Part shown: piece after piece, positions 15,004-24,422 of the stretch
Numbering within the stretch: position 1 is the stretch's first letter
How the letters are laid out: the number at the start of each line of letters is the position of its first letter
Assembly (NCBI RefSeq): GCF_011302055.1
Contig: NZ_CP049871.1
Location: forward strand, 1,074,501-1,138,500
Source of the DNA: Sphingomonas sinipercae
GTDB taxonomy: Bacteria > Pseudomonadota > Alphaproteobacteria > Sphingomonadales > Sphingomonadaceae
Length of the DNA: 64,000 nucleotides
Direction of reading: 5' to 3'
The notes under the pieces: model-generated
What the model was told of the DNA's origin: nothing
The model's database searches: none
Seen by the model: the letters and a program-made list of their open reading frames with translations, nothing else
Translations under genes and position numbers: made by a program

Positions 15004-17130
15004 ATGTTTGCTCGTAAGATTTTGCTCGCGACGGTCGCTTGGGGCGTCATCTCGGCGCCGGCCTTCGCGCAGTCCGCGCCTGCCGGTGCGCCGGACCTCA
15101 GCACGCCGGCACCGATGGTCTTCCCGGCCTGGGGCTTCGACATGGCGACGCTCGACCGGTCGGTCGATCCGGGCGATGACTTCGACGCCTTCGTCAACGG
15201 CAAGTGGAAAGCGGCTACCGCCATCCCGGCCAAATATCCCTATTATGGCGTCAGCCAGAACCTCTCGATCGTGTCCGACGCGGCGATGCGGGAGATCATC
15301 AAGGAAGCGATCGACGCCAAGGCTCCGCAGGGCGACATCCAGCAGAAGGTCGCGGATTTCTACCTGAGCTATCTCGACGTGCCGACGATCAACCGCCTCG
15401 GGCTGGAGCCGGCCAGGCCCTATCTCTCCCGCATCGATGCGCTCACCAGCCACGCCGACCTCGTGCGGCTGTTCGCGGACCCGGCGTTCGCATCGGCCAT
15501 CGGGCCGGGCGTGACGATCGATCGCGACGACCCGAACCGCTATATCCCGACCTTCGGGATGGCCGGCTACGGCCTGCCGACGCGCGACAATTACCTGGTC
15601 GACAATCCGCGCAACGTCGAGATGCGCGGCAAATATATCGAATTCCTGGCATTCCTTCTCGAACGTAGCGGCGCCAGCGACGCCAAGGCGCGGGCCGAGC
15701 GCGTCTATGCCCTGGAAAAAGGCATTGCCCAGAACGATTGGGACCCCGCGGTCGTCCGCAATCCCGAGCTGACCAACAATTACCTGACCCGAGCCCAGCT
15801 GGAGGCGCTTGCGCCAGACCTGCCGATCGGCGAGCTGATCGACAAGGTCGGTTACACCGGCGAGCGCTTCCTGGTCACCCGCATCCGGCCGAGCGATGCG
15901 AAGCTCGACGAGCAGAAAGTCCCCGCCGAGCTTCGTTCGAAGATCGGCGACGGGATGATCGGGCAGCTGAAGCTCCTTAAGGCCACGCCAATGGATGTGT
16001 GGAAGGATTGGCTGAAGGTCCGCTTCCTAGCCGCTAACGCGCCGGTCCTGCCGAGCGACATCGACAAGGCGAACTTCGCGTTCAATTCGGCCTATCTGTA
16101 CGGGGTGAAGACCGCTCCGCCGCGCCACGAGCGCGCGCTTAGCAACGTCAACTCGAACCTCGGGGAAGCAATCGGCAAGATCTACGTCGAGCGCAACTTC
16201 CCGGAAGCGAGCAAGACGGCGATGATCGAGCTGGTCGACAACCTTCGCAAAGCGATGGCGTCAAACATCTCCGAGTTGAAGTGGATGTCCCCGGCGACGC
16301 GCGAAGCCTCGCGCCAGAAGCTCGACGCGCTCAACGTAAAGATCGGCTATCCGTCGAAGTTCGAAACCTACGAAGGCTTCGAAGTCCAGCTCGGCCAGGC
16401 GCTCGAAAATCGACTCAACGCGTCTCGCTGGGGGCGCAAGGACACGCTGAAGAAGTTCGTCAAGCCGGTCGACCGCGAGCAGTGGTTCATGACGCCGCAG
16501 ACGGTCAACGCTTATTACTCTTCCCAGCTGAACGAGATCGTCTTCCCGGCCGCGTACCTGCAAGCGCCGAACTTCAGCCCGACGGCGGACCCGGCGGTGA
16601 ACTACGCCGCCATCGGATCGACCATCGGACACGAAATCGGTCACGGTTTTGACGATTCGGGCTCGCGATACGATGGCCAAGGTCGGCTGCGCGACTGGTG
16701 GACCCCGGATGACAAGGCGAAATTCCAGAAGCTGAGTTCGCAGCTGGCGGCCCAATATGGCAAGAATTGCCCCTTCGATGCCGGCAAGACCTGCATCAAC
16801 GGATCGTTGACGCTGGGTGAGAATATCGGCGACCTTGCCGGAATCACCATCGCCTACCGCGCTTACAAATTGTCGCTCGACGGTAAGCCGGCGCCGGTGA
16901 TCGACGGGCTGACCGGCGACCAGCGTTTCTTCATCGCTTACGCCCAGAAGTATCGCAACAAGTGGAGCGAACAGCTGCAGCGGGTCGTCATGGAGAGTGA
17001 TCCGCACGCGCCGGACTATGCCCGAGTGAACGAAGTTCTGCGTAACTTCGACCCTTGGTATGCGGCGTTCAATGTGAAGCCGGGCGACAAGCTTTACGTC
17101 GCGCCAAAGAACCGCGTTCGCATCTGGTAG
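15004..17130 (+). CDS. M13 family zinc metallopeptidase (PepO/neprilysin-like)
   Basis: 708 residues with a signal peptide (about 1-23, cut after PAFAQ). The M13 N-terminal lobe (about 45-430) is followed by the peptidase domain with HEIGH at 543-547 and ENIGD at 606-610, giving two His and one Glu zinc ligands. NAYYSSQLNEIVFPAA is also typical of M13. It is likely a periplasmic or exported endopeptidase acting on short peptides. A G-rich stretch GGGGGGGA just before the start serves as ribosome site. Confidence 0.93.
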   Translation: MFARKILLATVAWGVISAPAFAQSAPAGAPDLSTPAPMVFPAWGFDMATLDRSVDPGDDFDAFVNGKWKAATAIPAKYPYYGVSQNLSIVSDAAMREIIKEAIDAKAPQGDIQQKVADFYLSYLDVPTINRLGLEPARPYLSRIDALTSHADLVRLFADPAFASAIGPGVTIDRDDPNRYIPTFGMAGYGLPTRDNYLVDNPRNVEMRGKYIEFLAFLLERSGASDAKARAERVYALEKGIAQNDWDPAVVRNPELTNNYLTRAQLEALAPDLPIGELIDKVGYTGERFLVTRIRPSDAKLDEQKVPAELRSKIGDGMIGQLKLLKATPMDVWKDWLKVRFLAANAPVLPSDIDKANFAFNSAYLYGVKTAPPRHERALSNVNSNLGEAIGKIYVERNFPEASKTAMIELVDNLRKAMASNISELKWMSPATREASRQKLDALNVKIGYPSKFETYEGFEVQLGQALENRLNASRWGRKDTLKKFVKPVDREQWFMTPQTVNAYYSSQLNEIVFPAAYLQAPNFSPTADPAVNYAAIGSTIGHEIGHGFDDSGSRYDGQGRLRDWWTPDDKAKFQKLSSQLAAQYGKNCPFDAGKTCINGSLTLGENIGDLAGITIAYRAYKLSLDGKPAPVIDGLTGDQRFFIAYAQKYRNKWSEQLQRVVMESDPHAPDYARVNEVLRNFDPWYAAFNVKPGDKLYVAPKNRVRIW

Positions 17131-17137
17131 GGCGCGA

Positions 17138-17524
17138 GTGAGCGAGGCCACCGGCGGGTGCCATTGCGGGGCTGTGCGGTTCGCCGCGCAGCTTCCGCCG
17201 CCGCCGGTCCCCGCGCTCGACTGCAACTGCTCGGCCTGTCGCCGCACCGGGTTCCTGCACGTGATTGTGCCGCACGCGGGCTTTACGCTCCTGGGCGGAA
17301 GCGGGGCACTGAGCAGTTACCGCTTCGGGACGGGCGCCGCCGAGCATTTGTTCTGCTCAATCTGCGGAGTGAAGAGCTTCTACCAGCCGCGTTCCCATCC
17401 GGATTGCTGGAGCGTCAACGCGCGTTGCCTCGACGACGCCGTGCAACTGGCCATCGAGCAGTTCGACGGGCGCAACTGGGAGGAAGCGCTAACTCGCCTC
17501 GACGGCGGGCACAGCGGCGGCTAG
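17138..17524 (+). CDS. GFA/CENP-V-type zinc protein
   Basis: 128 residues, starting with GTG at 17138 seven bases after the peptidase stop. Cysteine motifs GCHCGAVRF (about 7-15), CNCSACRR (about 30-37) and FCSICGVKSFY (about 72-82) match the GFA family, named after glutathione-dependent formaldehyde-activating enzyme. Many members are not formaldehyde enzymes, so the reaction is not assigned. Alr follows after 10 bases. Confidence 0.85.
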   Translation: MSEATGGCHCGAVRFAAQLPPPPVPALDCNCSACRRTGFLHVIVPHAGFTLLGGSGALSSYRFGTGAAEHLFCSICGVKSFYQPRSHPDCWSVNARCLDDAVQLAIEQFDGRNWEEALTRLDGGHSGG

Positions 17525-17534
17525 TCGGCGGGCG

Positions 17535-18566
17535 ATGCATCGCTCGCTGCGCCTTTCCGTCGAACGCCAGGCACTGATCGCGAACTGGCGCTGGTTGCAG
17601 GACCGGGCAGGGGTCCCTGCGGGCGCGGCGATCAAGGCCAATGGTTACGGGCTTGGCGCACATGAGGCGATGACGGCGCTGGCCCGGGCTGGGTGCCGGG
17701 ATTTCTTCGTTTCAACCTACGCCGAGGCGGAAGAGCTTGGACCGCTGGCGGAGGGACTGTCGCTGGCGGTGCTCCACGGTCCGCAGCCGGCGGATCACGC
17801 GGTCGCTTTGGCATCGGTGGCCCGGCCGGTGCTGAACAGCGTCGAGCAGGTCGCGCGCTGGCGGGAGATCGCGCCGGGCAGGGCGTGCGACGTGATGGTC
17901 GATACGGGCATGAACCGCCTCGGCCTGCGGGTGGGCGAAACCGGGGCGCTCGCCGGCCTGACGATCGACACGCTCCACAGCCATCTCGCTTGCGCCGACG
18001 AGGATTCGCCGGTCAACTTGCGCCAGCTCGAGGCTTTTTCCGACCTTGCGACCGCAATCTCTGCCAAGCGCTATAGCCTCGCCAACTCGGCCGGCATCTG
18101 CCTTGGCCGCGACTTCAGCTTCGACCTCGTGCGGCCGGGTCTGGCCCTCTACGGCGGCATCCCGCGCAGCGAAGCCGGAGGGCAAATTGTGCAGGTGGCA
18201 CGGGTCGAGGCGCAGGTGGTCCAACGCCGCACGATCCGGGCCGGGGAGAGCTGCGGCTACGGTTGCACCTTCACCGCTGAGACCGATACCCAGGCCGCGA
18301 TCATCAACGTCGGCTATGCGGACGGATATTTGCGCGGCTTCTCGTCGCGCGGCGAAGCGTTAGCGGGCGAACGGAAACTGCCAGTTCTGGGCCGAGTGTC
18401 GATGGATCTGACCGCGGTCGGCTGCGATTCCGCGCCGGAGTTGAAGGAAGGCGACTGGGTCGAATTGAACTACGACCTGCTGAGCGCGGCTGCCGCCTCG
18501 GGCCTTAGCCAGTATGAGTTGCTGACGTCGCTGGGTTCCCGGTTCGAACGCCGCTGGACGAACTAA
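17535..18566 (+). CDS. alr: Alanine racemase
   Basis: 343 residues. The PLP lysine is K34 in AIKANGYG, in an N-terminal TIM barrel; GESCGYGC supplies the second catalytic tyrosine in the C-terminal beta domain, and INVGYADGY and GRVSMDL are conserved Alr segments. It makes D-alanine for peptidoglycan. Its TAA overlaps the convergent nth stop by four bases (CTAA). Confidence 0.93.
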   Translation: MHRSLRLSVERQALIANWRWLQDRAGVPAGAAIKANGYGLGAHEAMTALARAGCRDFFVSTYAEAEELGPLAEGLSLAVLHGPQPADHAVALASVARPVLNSVEQVARWREIAPGRACDVMVDTGMNRLGLRVGETGALAGLTIDTLHSHLACADEDSPVNLRQLEAFSDLATAISAKRYSLANSAGICLGRDFSFDLVRPGLALYGGIPRSEAGGQIVQVARVEAQVVQRRTIRAGESCGYGCTFTAETDTQAAIINVGYADGYLRGFSSRGEALAGERKLPVLGRVSMDLTAVGCDSAPELKEGDWVELNYDLLSAAAASGLSQYELLTSLGSRFERRWTN

Positions 18567-19237
18567 GCGGAACGTCCCCCAAGCGTGCCGGCCTTTGCTT
18601 GTGGCGTTAAAGTCTTGGGCTTGTAGCGGCACAGGTCGATCACTGGGCAGCGCCAGCATTCGGGGGTCCGCGCCTTGCACGTGTAGCGGCCGTGCAGGAT
18701 CAGCCAATGGTGGGCATCGCGGCGGAAGGGCTGCGGGACGATCCGCTCAAGCTTGGCCTCGACCGCATCGACAGTCTTTCCGGGCGCCAGGCCGGTGCGG
18801 TTCGATACCCGGAAAACGTGCGTGTCGACGGCGAACGTCTCCTCGCCAAACGCCGTGTTGAGGACGACGTTCGCGGTCTTCCGCCCGACACCCGGGAGTT
18901 TTTGCAGTTCATCGCCCGTGCGCGGGACTTGTCCGGCGTGATCGCGGATCAACGCCTGCGACAGAAGGATGACATTCTTCGCCTTGGTGTTGAACAGGCC
19001 AATGGTCTTGATGGCGTCGCGCACGGCATCTTCGCCCAGGGCGACCATTTGTTCGGGCGTTTGCACCTTTGCGAACAACGGGCGCGTGGCGAGGTTGACG
19101 CTTGCGTCGGTGGCCTGCGCCGACAGCACGACGGCAACGAGCAAGGTGTAGGGATTGGTCGATTCCAGCTCGGTGGTCGGCGACGGGTTGTCCTCCGCCA
19201 GGCGGCGGAAGAATTCGAAAGCGTCAGCCTTGTTCAC
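18563..19237 (-). CDS. nth: Endonuclease III
   Basis: 224 residues from GTG 19237, which overlaps the dapB stop (GTGA); a longer frame lies inside dapB and is rejected. It removes oxidised pyrimidines in base-excision repair. The helix-hairpin-helix LPGVGRKTA contains the catalytic lysine, VDTHVFRV the catalytic aspartate, and the C-terminal C-x6-C-x2-C-x5-C (CKARTPEC to DLC) binds a 4Fe-4S cluster. Confidence 0.94.
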   Translation of the reverse strand: MNKADAFEFFRRLAEDNPSPTTELESTNPYTLLVAVVLSAQATDASVNLATRPLFAKVQTPEQMVALGEDAVRDAIKTIGLFNTKAKNVILLSQALIRDHAGQVPRTGDELQKLPGVGRKTANVVLNTAFGEETFAVDTHVFRVSNRTGLAPGKTVDAVEAKLERIVPQPFRRDAHHWLILHGRYTCKARTPECWRCPVIDLCRYKPKTLTPQAKAGTLGGRSA

Positions 19238-19944
19238 GCGGCCTCGATGACGTCCCGCATGGAATAAAGGCCGGCCGGCTTGCCGACCAGGAAGCGGGCT
19301 GCGGCAAGTGCGCCGCGCGCGAAGACCATCCGGTTCTCGGCGCGATGCGACAGGATCAGCCGCTCTTCCGGACCGGCGAAGATGACATCGTGATCGCCGG
19401 CGACGGACCCGCCGCGCAAGGAGGCAAAGCCGATGGCGCCTTCCTGCCGCTTCGATCCTGTCCCGTCGCGGCCGCGTTCCGACCGCAGCGGGCCGCCGCG
19501 GCCCTTCGCCGCCGCGTCGCCCAGCGTAAGCGCAGTGCCCGATGGAGCATCGGCCTTGTGACGATGGTGCATTTCCAGGATCTCTATGTCCCATTGCGGC
19601 CCGAGCACCCGCGCCGCCCGCTCGACGAGCTCTGAGAGAAGGGCGACGCCGAGGGACGTGTTGGACGCCTGCAGGACCGCAACCTGCTTCGATGCCTCCG
19701 CGATCCGCTGTTCCGCCAGGTCGTCCAGCCCGGTGGTGCCGACCAGGATCGGGACGCCAGCGGCGGTGGCGCGGTCAAGGCTTTGCTGGAGCGCGGCGGG
19801 CGCAGAAAAGTCGACAATCACATCGCCATGATTGTTGTCGACGATAAACCCGGGATCGGCCTCCACCGCCGCCGCAATGGCTTGCCCCATGCGGCCCTCG
19901 GGCGCGAACAGGGCGATGCGGATCGGCTGCTGGTCGGTGCGCAT
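19234..19944 (-). CDS. dapB: 4-Hydroxy-tetrahydrodipicolinate reductase
   Basis: 236 residues. A shortened nucleotide-binding start (GRMGQAI) leads to the VGTTGL strand and the active-site EMHHRHKADAPSGTAL, whose His-His and Lys are the DapB signature; HRAENRMVFARGAL follows. It acts in the lysine/diaminopimelate pathway that feeds peptidoglycan. It lies between DUF72 and nth on one transcript. Confidence 0.94.
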   Translation of the reverse strand: MRTDQQPIRIALFAPEGRMGQAIAAAVEADPGFIVDNNHGDVIVDFSAPAALQQSLDRATAAGVPILVGTTGLDDLAEQRIAEASKQVAVLQASNTSLGVALLSELVERAARVLGPQWDIEILEMHHRHKADAPSGTALTLGDAAAKGRGGPLRSERGRDGTGSKRQEGAIGFASLRGGSVAGDHDVIFAGPEERLILSHRAENRMVFARGALAAARFLVGKPAGLYSMRDVIEAA

Positions 19945-19953
19945 TGGCGGTGG

Positions 19954-20700
19954 TTAGCGGAGCCGCTCCTGCAGCGCCAGCGCGGCCGCCGGCGCGCGCT
20001 CCTTGGCGCCATTGATCATGTAGATGTAGGCGTCGCGCCCACCGTCGGCCCAGCGCCTGGCGCGCTCGGCGAAGGCGTCGAGCGAGGCCGCGTCATATCC
20101 GGTCTCAAGCTCCGAGCGCATGCGCTGCAGCCGCGCATAAGCGAAGTCGGCAGTGTCGACGTCGATGCATGGGAATTCGTCGTCATCCGCGAACGCGACG
20201 GCGATGTTGCGCGCCTTGCACAGCGCGAAAAATGCGGGATCGTCGAAGCTGTCATGGCGCGGTTCTATGACATGGCGCAGCGGCAACCCGTCCACTGCGT
20301 CCGGCAGCAAGTCGATGAAGCCCGCGATGTCGTCACGGTCGAAGTGCCGGCGCGGCGCAAACTGCCACAGGATCGGGCCAAGCTTCGGGCCGAGCGCGGA
20401 CAGGCCCTGCGCGAAGAAATTGCCGAGGCCCTCGGCGCCTTCGCACAGCCTTGTCCGAGTCACGCAAAAGCGGGATCCCTTGATCGCGAACTGGAACCCG
20501 TCGGGCACCGTGCTCGCCCAATTCTCCCAGCTTTTCGGGCTTTGCCGGCCGTAGAAGGTGGCGTTGATTTCCAGCGTTCCGAAGCAGTGCGACGCATGTT
20601 CCAGCTCGCGCCGCTGCGGCAGCTTATCGGGATAGAATGTCTCACGCCACGGCGCGTAGCTCCAGCCGCCAATGCCGACCCGGACGATCCCCTTCGTCAT
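19954..20700 (-). CDS. DUF72 protein
   Basis: 248 residues. It starts VRVGIGGWSYAPWR and has FYP, LEINATFYG and FAIKGSRFCVTRTRL, all hallmarks of the DUF72 TIM-barrel family (YecE-like). The family has no agreed reaction. It is co-oriented with the lipoprotein upstream and dapB nine bases downstream. Confidence 0.85.
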   Translation of the reverse strand: MTKGIVRVGIGGWSYAPWRETFYPDKLPQRRELEHASHCFGTLEINATFYGRQSPKSWENWASTVPDGFQFAIKGSRFCVTRTRLCEGAEGLGNFFAQGLSALGPKLGPILWQFAPRRHFDRDDIAGFIDLLPDAVDGLPLRHVIEPRHDSFDDPAFFALCKARNIAVAFADDDEFPCIDVDTADFAYARLQRMRSELETGYDAASLDAFAERARRWADGGRDAYIYMINGAKERAPAAALALQERLR

Positions 20701-20709
20701 TGCACCGGC

Positions 20710-21201
20710 TTAAGGGGCGACGGGCACGACCGCCGGTCCGGGCGTGACAAAGTCCTCAACCGCTTTCCATAATCCGTCCGACTGTTTCTTCCAGACGGTC
20801 AGGTAGCTGCCCTTGTCGACCCGCGGCTGGTTGCTGGCGGAGTCGGTGCTGGTCATCGTGAAGTGGCCGCGCGTGTAGGCGAGGTCGCCGGAGCTTGCGA
20901 CGTCGACGCGGTCGCTGGCGAACTCCATCTTCAGATTGGGGTCTTTGGCCATGCCTTCGAGCGCGCCAGCGCGATCTGCCTCGGTGGTGGCGATTGGCGC
21001 GCCCGGGCTCGCCAGTGCGGCATCGGGGGCATAGTGGCTGCCAAGCGCTGCCGCGTCCTTCGACGCATAATCGCGCTGCCACTGATCTTCCTGCAGCTTG
21101 AGCGCGTGCTCGATGGACGCGCGGTCGTCTGCCGGAGCCTGGTTCTGGCAGCCTGAAAGGATCGCCAGGGCAACCCCGGCCAGCATCAACTTCGTGCGCA
21201 T
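20710..21201 (-). CDS. Lipoprotein with SnoaL/NTF2-like (DUF4440) domain
   Basis: 163 residues from ATG 21201. The signal sequence ends in the lipobox LSGC, so Cys18 is expected to carry lipid. The rest reads as a single alpha+beta barrel of the SnoaL/DUF4440 type: a long helix (SIEHALKLQEDQWQRDYASKD), then DAALASPG, DLAYTRGHFT and a final DGLWKAVEDF strand. Ligand or reaction unknown. It diverges from the sirtuin gene. Confidence 0.78.
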   Translation of the reverse strand: MRTKLMLAGVALAILSGCQNQAPADDRASIEHALKLQEDQWQRDYASKDAAALGSHYAPDAALASPGAPIATTEADRAGALEGMAKDPNLKMEFASDRVDVASSGDLAYTRGHFTMTSTDSASNQPRVDKGSYLTVWKKQSDGLWKAVEDFVTPGPAVVPVAP

Positions 21202-21252
21202 TGTATGCCCCCTGTTTATGGCGACTGCGATTGTATCACAGGCTGGGGAAGC

Positions 21253-21954
21253 ATGGCCGAAATTCGCAACATCGTCATCCTCACTGGCGCGGGCGTGTCC
21301 GCGGAAAGCGGCGTCGCGACGTTTCGCGGCCCCGACGGGCTGTGGGAAGGGCATCGCGTCGAGGATGTCGCAACGCCGCAAGCGTTCGCCCGCGATCCGG
21401 CGCTCGTGCACGCATTTTACGATGCTCGCCGGGCGAAGCTTGCAACGGTGGAGCCGAACGCCGCGCACAAGTCGCTGGCTCGGCTCGATGCGTCATGGCC
21501 AGGCGACTTGCTGCTGGTCACCCAGAATGTCGACGACCTGCACGAACGCGCCGGATCGCAGCGGCTGCTGCACATGCACGGCGAGTTGAAGCGTGGCTGG
21601 TGCCTCGCATGCGGGCATCGCTTCGACTGGGAAGGGCCGATGGGCGAGCAGGCGGCATGCCCCTGCTGCGCGGTTGCCGGCCAGGTCCGGCCGGACATCG
21701 TCTGGTTCGGCGAAATGCCTTACGCCATGGAGCGGATCGAGGACGCGCTGCGCAAAGCCGACCTGTTCGTGTCGATCGGCACGTCCGGCGCTGTCTATCC
21801 CGCCGCCGGCTTCGTCCAGACAGCGAAATATTGCGGTGCGCGAACGCTGGAGATGAACCTGGAGCCGAGCCTTGGCAGCTATCTGTTCGACGAAAGCCGC
21901 ACCGGTCCGGCCGGCGCATTGGTGCCGCAGTGGGTGGACGAATTGCTTGGCTAG
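21253..21954 (+). CDS. cobB: NAD-dependent protein deacylase (sirtuin)
   Basis: 233 residues from ATG 21253 with GGGGAAG upstream; an in-frame ATG at 21205 lacks a ribosome site. Motifs: TGAGVSAESGVATFRG for NAD, TQNVDDLHERAG, the catalytic His in MHGELK, and the zinc pairs CLAC and CPCC. Expected role: removal of acetyl or succinyl groups from lysines. The stop overlaps era's stop (CTAG). Confidence 0.92.
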   Translation: MAEIRNIVILTGAGVSAESGVATFRGPDGLWEGHRVEDVATPQAFARDPALVHAFYDARRAKLATVEPNAAHKSLARLDASWPGDLLLVTQNVDDLHERAGSQRLLHMHGELKRGWCLACGHRFDWEGPMGEQAACPCCAVAGQVRPDIVWFGEMPYAMERIEDALRKADLFVSIGTSGAVYPAAGFVQTAKYCGARTLEMNLEPSLGSYLFDESRTGPAGALVPQWVDELLG

Positions 21955-22853
21955 CTGGTCCACTCCAGGCCGATGTCCTTGTAAAGCGCCCGATCCTCGT
22001 CCCAACGCGGGTTGACCTTGACGTGCAGGAACAGGTGCACCTTGCGGCCCAGGTGCTCGGCGATTTCCTTGCGCGCCGCCTCGCCGATCGCCTTGAGGCG
22101 CGATCCGCCCTTGCCGATCATGATCGCTTTCTGCGTGTCGCGCGCGACCAGGATCTGCTGGCGGATCGAGGTCGAACCGTCGGGGCGATCCTCCCAGGTC
22201 TCCGTCTCGATCGCCGTCGCATAAGGCAATTCTTGATAGAGCTGCTGATAGATTTGTTCGCGGGTCAGTTCCGCCGCGACCATGCGGTCGGTGGCGTCGG
22301 TCAGCTGGTCTTCGGGGAAATGCCATGGGCCTTGGGGCATCGCCTTGGCGAGCGCGGCCTTCAGGTCCGGTACGCCATCGCCCTCGCTGGCGCTGATCAT
22401 GAAGATTTCGTCGGGCTTCAAGCGTCCCGCAAGTTCCGATGACAAGTGCAGCAGCTTGCCCTTGTCGATCAGGTCGACCTTGTTGAACGCTACGATCCGC
22501 GGATGCTGCCGGTCGGCCAGCCCCTCGATGATCCGCTCGACTTCAGGGCGGATCCCGGCGTCGGCATCGATCACAAGCAGGGTGAGGTCGGCATCGGAGG
22601 CACCGCTCCAGGCGGCCGCGACCATTGCCCGGTCGAGGCGGCGCTTGGGCGCGAAGATGCCGGGCGTGTCGACCAGCAGGATTTGCGACCCGTCGGCGAT
22701 TGCGATGCCCATCAACCGGGCGCGCGTGGTCTGCGCCTTGGCGCTGACGATCGCGACCTTCTGGCCGACCAGCGCATTCACCAGCGTCGATTTGCCGGCG
22801 TTGGGCGCACCGATGACGGCGACGAAGCCGCAGCGGGTTTCAGGTTCGGTCAT
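21951..22853 (-). CDS. era: GTPase Era
   Basis: 300 residues. The GTPase domain has GAPNAGKS, a threonine-rich switch (KAQTTRARL), DTPG and NKVD; the C-terminal KH domain has GKGGSRLKAIG. Era binds 16S rRNA and helps 30S maturation. ATGA overlap with rnc couples the two RNA genes in lepB-rnc-era. Confidence 0.96.
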   Translation of the reverse strand: MTEPETRCGFVAVIGAPNAGKSTLVNALVGQKVAIVSAKAQTTRARLMGIAIADGSQILLVDTPGIFAPKRRLDRAMVAAAWSGASDADLTLLVIDADAGIRPEVERIIEGLADRQHPRIVAFNKVDLIDKGKLLHLSSELAGRLKPDEIFMISASEGDGVPDLKAALAKAMPQGPWHFPEDQLTDATDRMVAAELTREQIYQQLYQELPYATAIETETWEDRPDGSTSIRQQILVARDTQKAIMIGKGGSRLKAIGEAARKEIAEHLGRKVHLFLHVKVNPRWDEDRALYKDIGLEWTS

Positions 22854-23515
22854 TGCAATTTTTCCAATAAGGCTTCGGCGGCCGCGGTTTCGGCTTCCTG
22901 CTTGCTCGACCCTTCGCCTTCTGCTTCGCCGAGCGTTGCAATCGTCACCTTGACCGTAAACCGGGGCTGATGCTGGGCACCGCTTCGGCGCACCAGTTCA
23001 TAGTTGGGGTTCTTGAGCGCCTTGGCGGCCGCAAGCTCCTGAAGCGCCGACTTCGGATGTTTCGGTGCCTTGCGCTGTTCGTCGACCAACGGCTGCCACA
23101 ATCGTCGTACCAGCGCTTCCGCCCTGTCCAGCCCGGCATCGACGAACAAAGCGCCGATCAGCGCCTCGACAACGTCGCCGACGACATTGTCGCTCCAGTT
23201 GGCGCCGTCGTCCCGGGCTTGCTTGCCCAGCCGGATGACCGCGGGCAGGCCGAGTTCGCGGCCGATTTCGCCGCAGGTTTCGCGCGCGACAAGCTGGTTG
23301 AAGCGATGCGACAGCTGGCCCTCGGCCTCGTTGGGGTAGCGTTCGTAGAGCAGGCGGGCGATGCAGACGCCGAGCACCCGGTCGCCGAGGAATTCGAGCC
23401 GCTCATAGCTGCTGCCGGTCGCGCTGGAATGCGTGAACGCTGCCTCGAACAGGCGCGGATCGGCCGGCGTGTGGCCGATTTCGCTAGCAATGAAGGCCTT
23501 AAGCTCTGCGTTCAC
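22850..23515 (-). CDS. rnc: Ribonuclease III
   Basis: 221 residues from GTG 23515, four bases after the lepB stop; longer frames run into lepB. The signature ERLEFLGDRVL and the downstream acidic residues (SDNVVGDVVEALIGA) form the catalytic centre, and the C-terminal third is a double-stranded-RNA-binding domain (PKSALQEL ... SKQEAETAAAEALL). It processes rRNA precursors and other structured RNAs. Confidence 0.94.
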   Translation of the reverse strand: MNAELKAFIASEIGHTPADPRLFEAAFTHSSATGSSYERLEFLGDRVLGVCIARLLYERYPNEAEGQLSHRFNQLVARETCGEIGRELGLPAVIRLGKQARDDGANWSDNVVGDVVEALIGALFVDAGLDRAEALVRRLWQPLVDEQRKAPKHPKSALQELAAAKALKNPNYELVRRSGAQHQPRFTVKVTIATLGEAEGEGSSKQEAETAAAEALLEKLQ

Positions 23516-23519
23516 GATG

Positions 23520-24392
23520 TCATCCGAACGTCTTGCCCAGTCGGTTTGTGCGGAGCGCGGAGAACCATGTCCACGGTTTGACGTAGCTTGACGACCCGTC
23601 GGTCGACCAGAAGGTGATCGTCGCCCTGCCGACGATGCGTTCAAGCGGGACGAAGCCCATCCCGCCTTCGATCGGGTCGAAGCGGCTGTCGAGGCTGTCG
23701 TCGCGATTGTCGCCCATCAGAAACACGTGCCCGGCCGGCACGGTCACGGTCGGGAAATTGTCCCCTGGGCCGGCGGCGACCTGATCGAGGACGGTATAGC
23801 TGCGACCGCCGGGCAACGTTTCGCGGAAAGCCTGGTAGGCGCATCGGTTCTGGCCGGCAGTTCCCATCAAGACACCCATGTCGGTGACCTGGCGGCACGG
23901 GGTGTTGGCGGAAACGGTCGCGACAAAGGGGCGTGTCGCGGTGCGCCCGACCGCCTTGCCGTTGAGCACGAGCTTGCCGCTGTCGACGGCGATGGTGTCG
24001 CCGGGAAGCCCGATGACGCGCTTGATCACGTCCTCTTCCTCATCGCCCGGCGCGCGGAAGACGACGATGTCGCCGCGGTCGGGGACGCCGGATGGCACCC
24101 GCCCGCTGAACGAGGGAATCCCCCACGGGAAGCTGTAGCGCGAGTAGCCGTAGGGCCATTTTGCAACGAGCAGATAGTCGCCAATGAACAAGGTCGGCAG
24201 CATCGAGCCGGAAGGAATGCTGAACGGCGCGAACACCAGGCTTCGGAACAGCCAGCCGACAACGGCGACCGTCAGCAGCAACCGGACGAGTTCATTGGCG
24301 CTCGACCGCTTCGTTTCTTCCCTCGGCTTGGCTCGTCGGCGCATCGCGCGCTTGTTTCGACCCGTCCACGCGCCGTCAAGCGGGGATGGCAT
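23520..24392 (-). CDS. lepB: Signal peptidase I
   Basis: 290 residues from ATG 24392; ATG 24344 (residue 17) is also plausible. One membrane helix (about 36-55) is followed by the periplasmic protease with Ser63 in PSGSM, the general-base lysine in VIKRVIGLPGD and GDNRDDSLDSR. It cleaves signal peptides from exported proteins. First gene of lepB-rnc-era; only 30 bases separate it from the divergent pgi. Confidence 0.93.
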   Translation of the reverse strand: MPSPLDGAWTGRNKRAMRRRAKPREETKRSSANELVRLLLTVAVVGWLFRSLVFAPFSIPSGSMLPTLFIGDYLLVAKWPYGYSRYSFPWGIPSFSGRVPSGVPDRGDIVVFRAPGDEEEDVIKRVIGLPGDTIAVDSGKLVLNGKAVGRTATRPFVATVSANTPCRQVTDMGVLMGTAGQNRCAYQAFRETLPGGRSYTVLDQVAAGPGDNFPTVTVPAGHVFLMGDNRDDSLDSRFDPIEGGMGFVPLERIVGRATITFWSTDGSSSYVKPWTWFSALRTNRLGKTFG

Positions 24393-24422
24393 TTGGCCGC
24401 CCGCCGACTATGTGCCTGATCG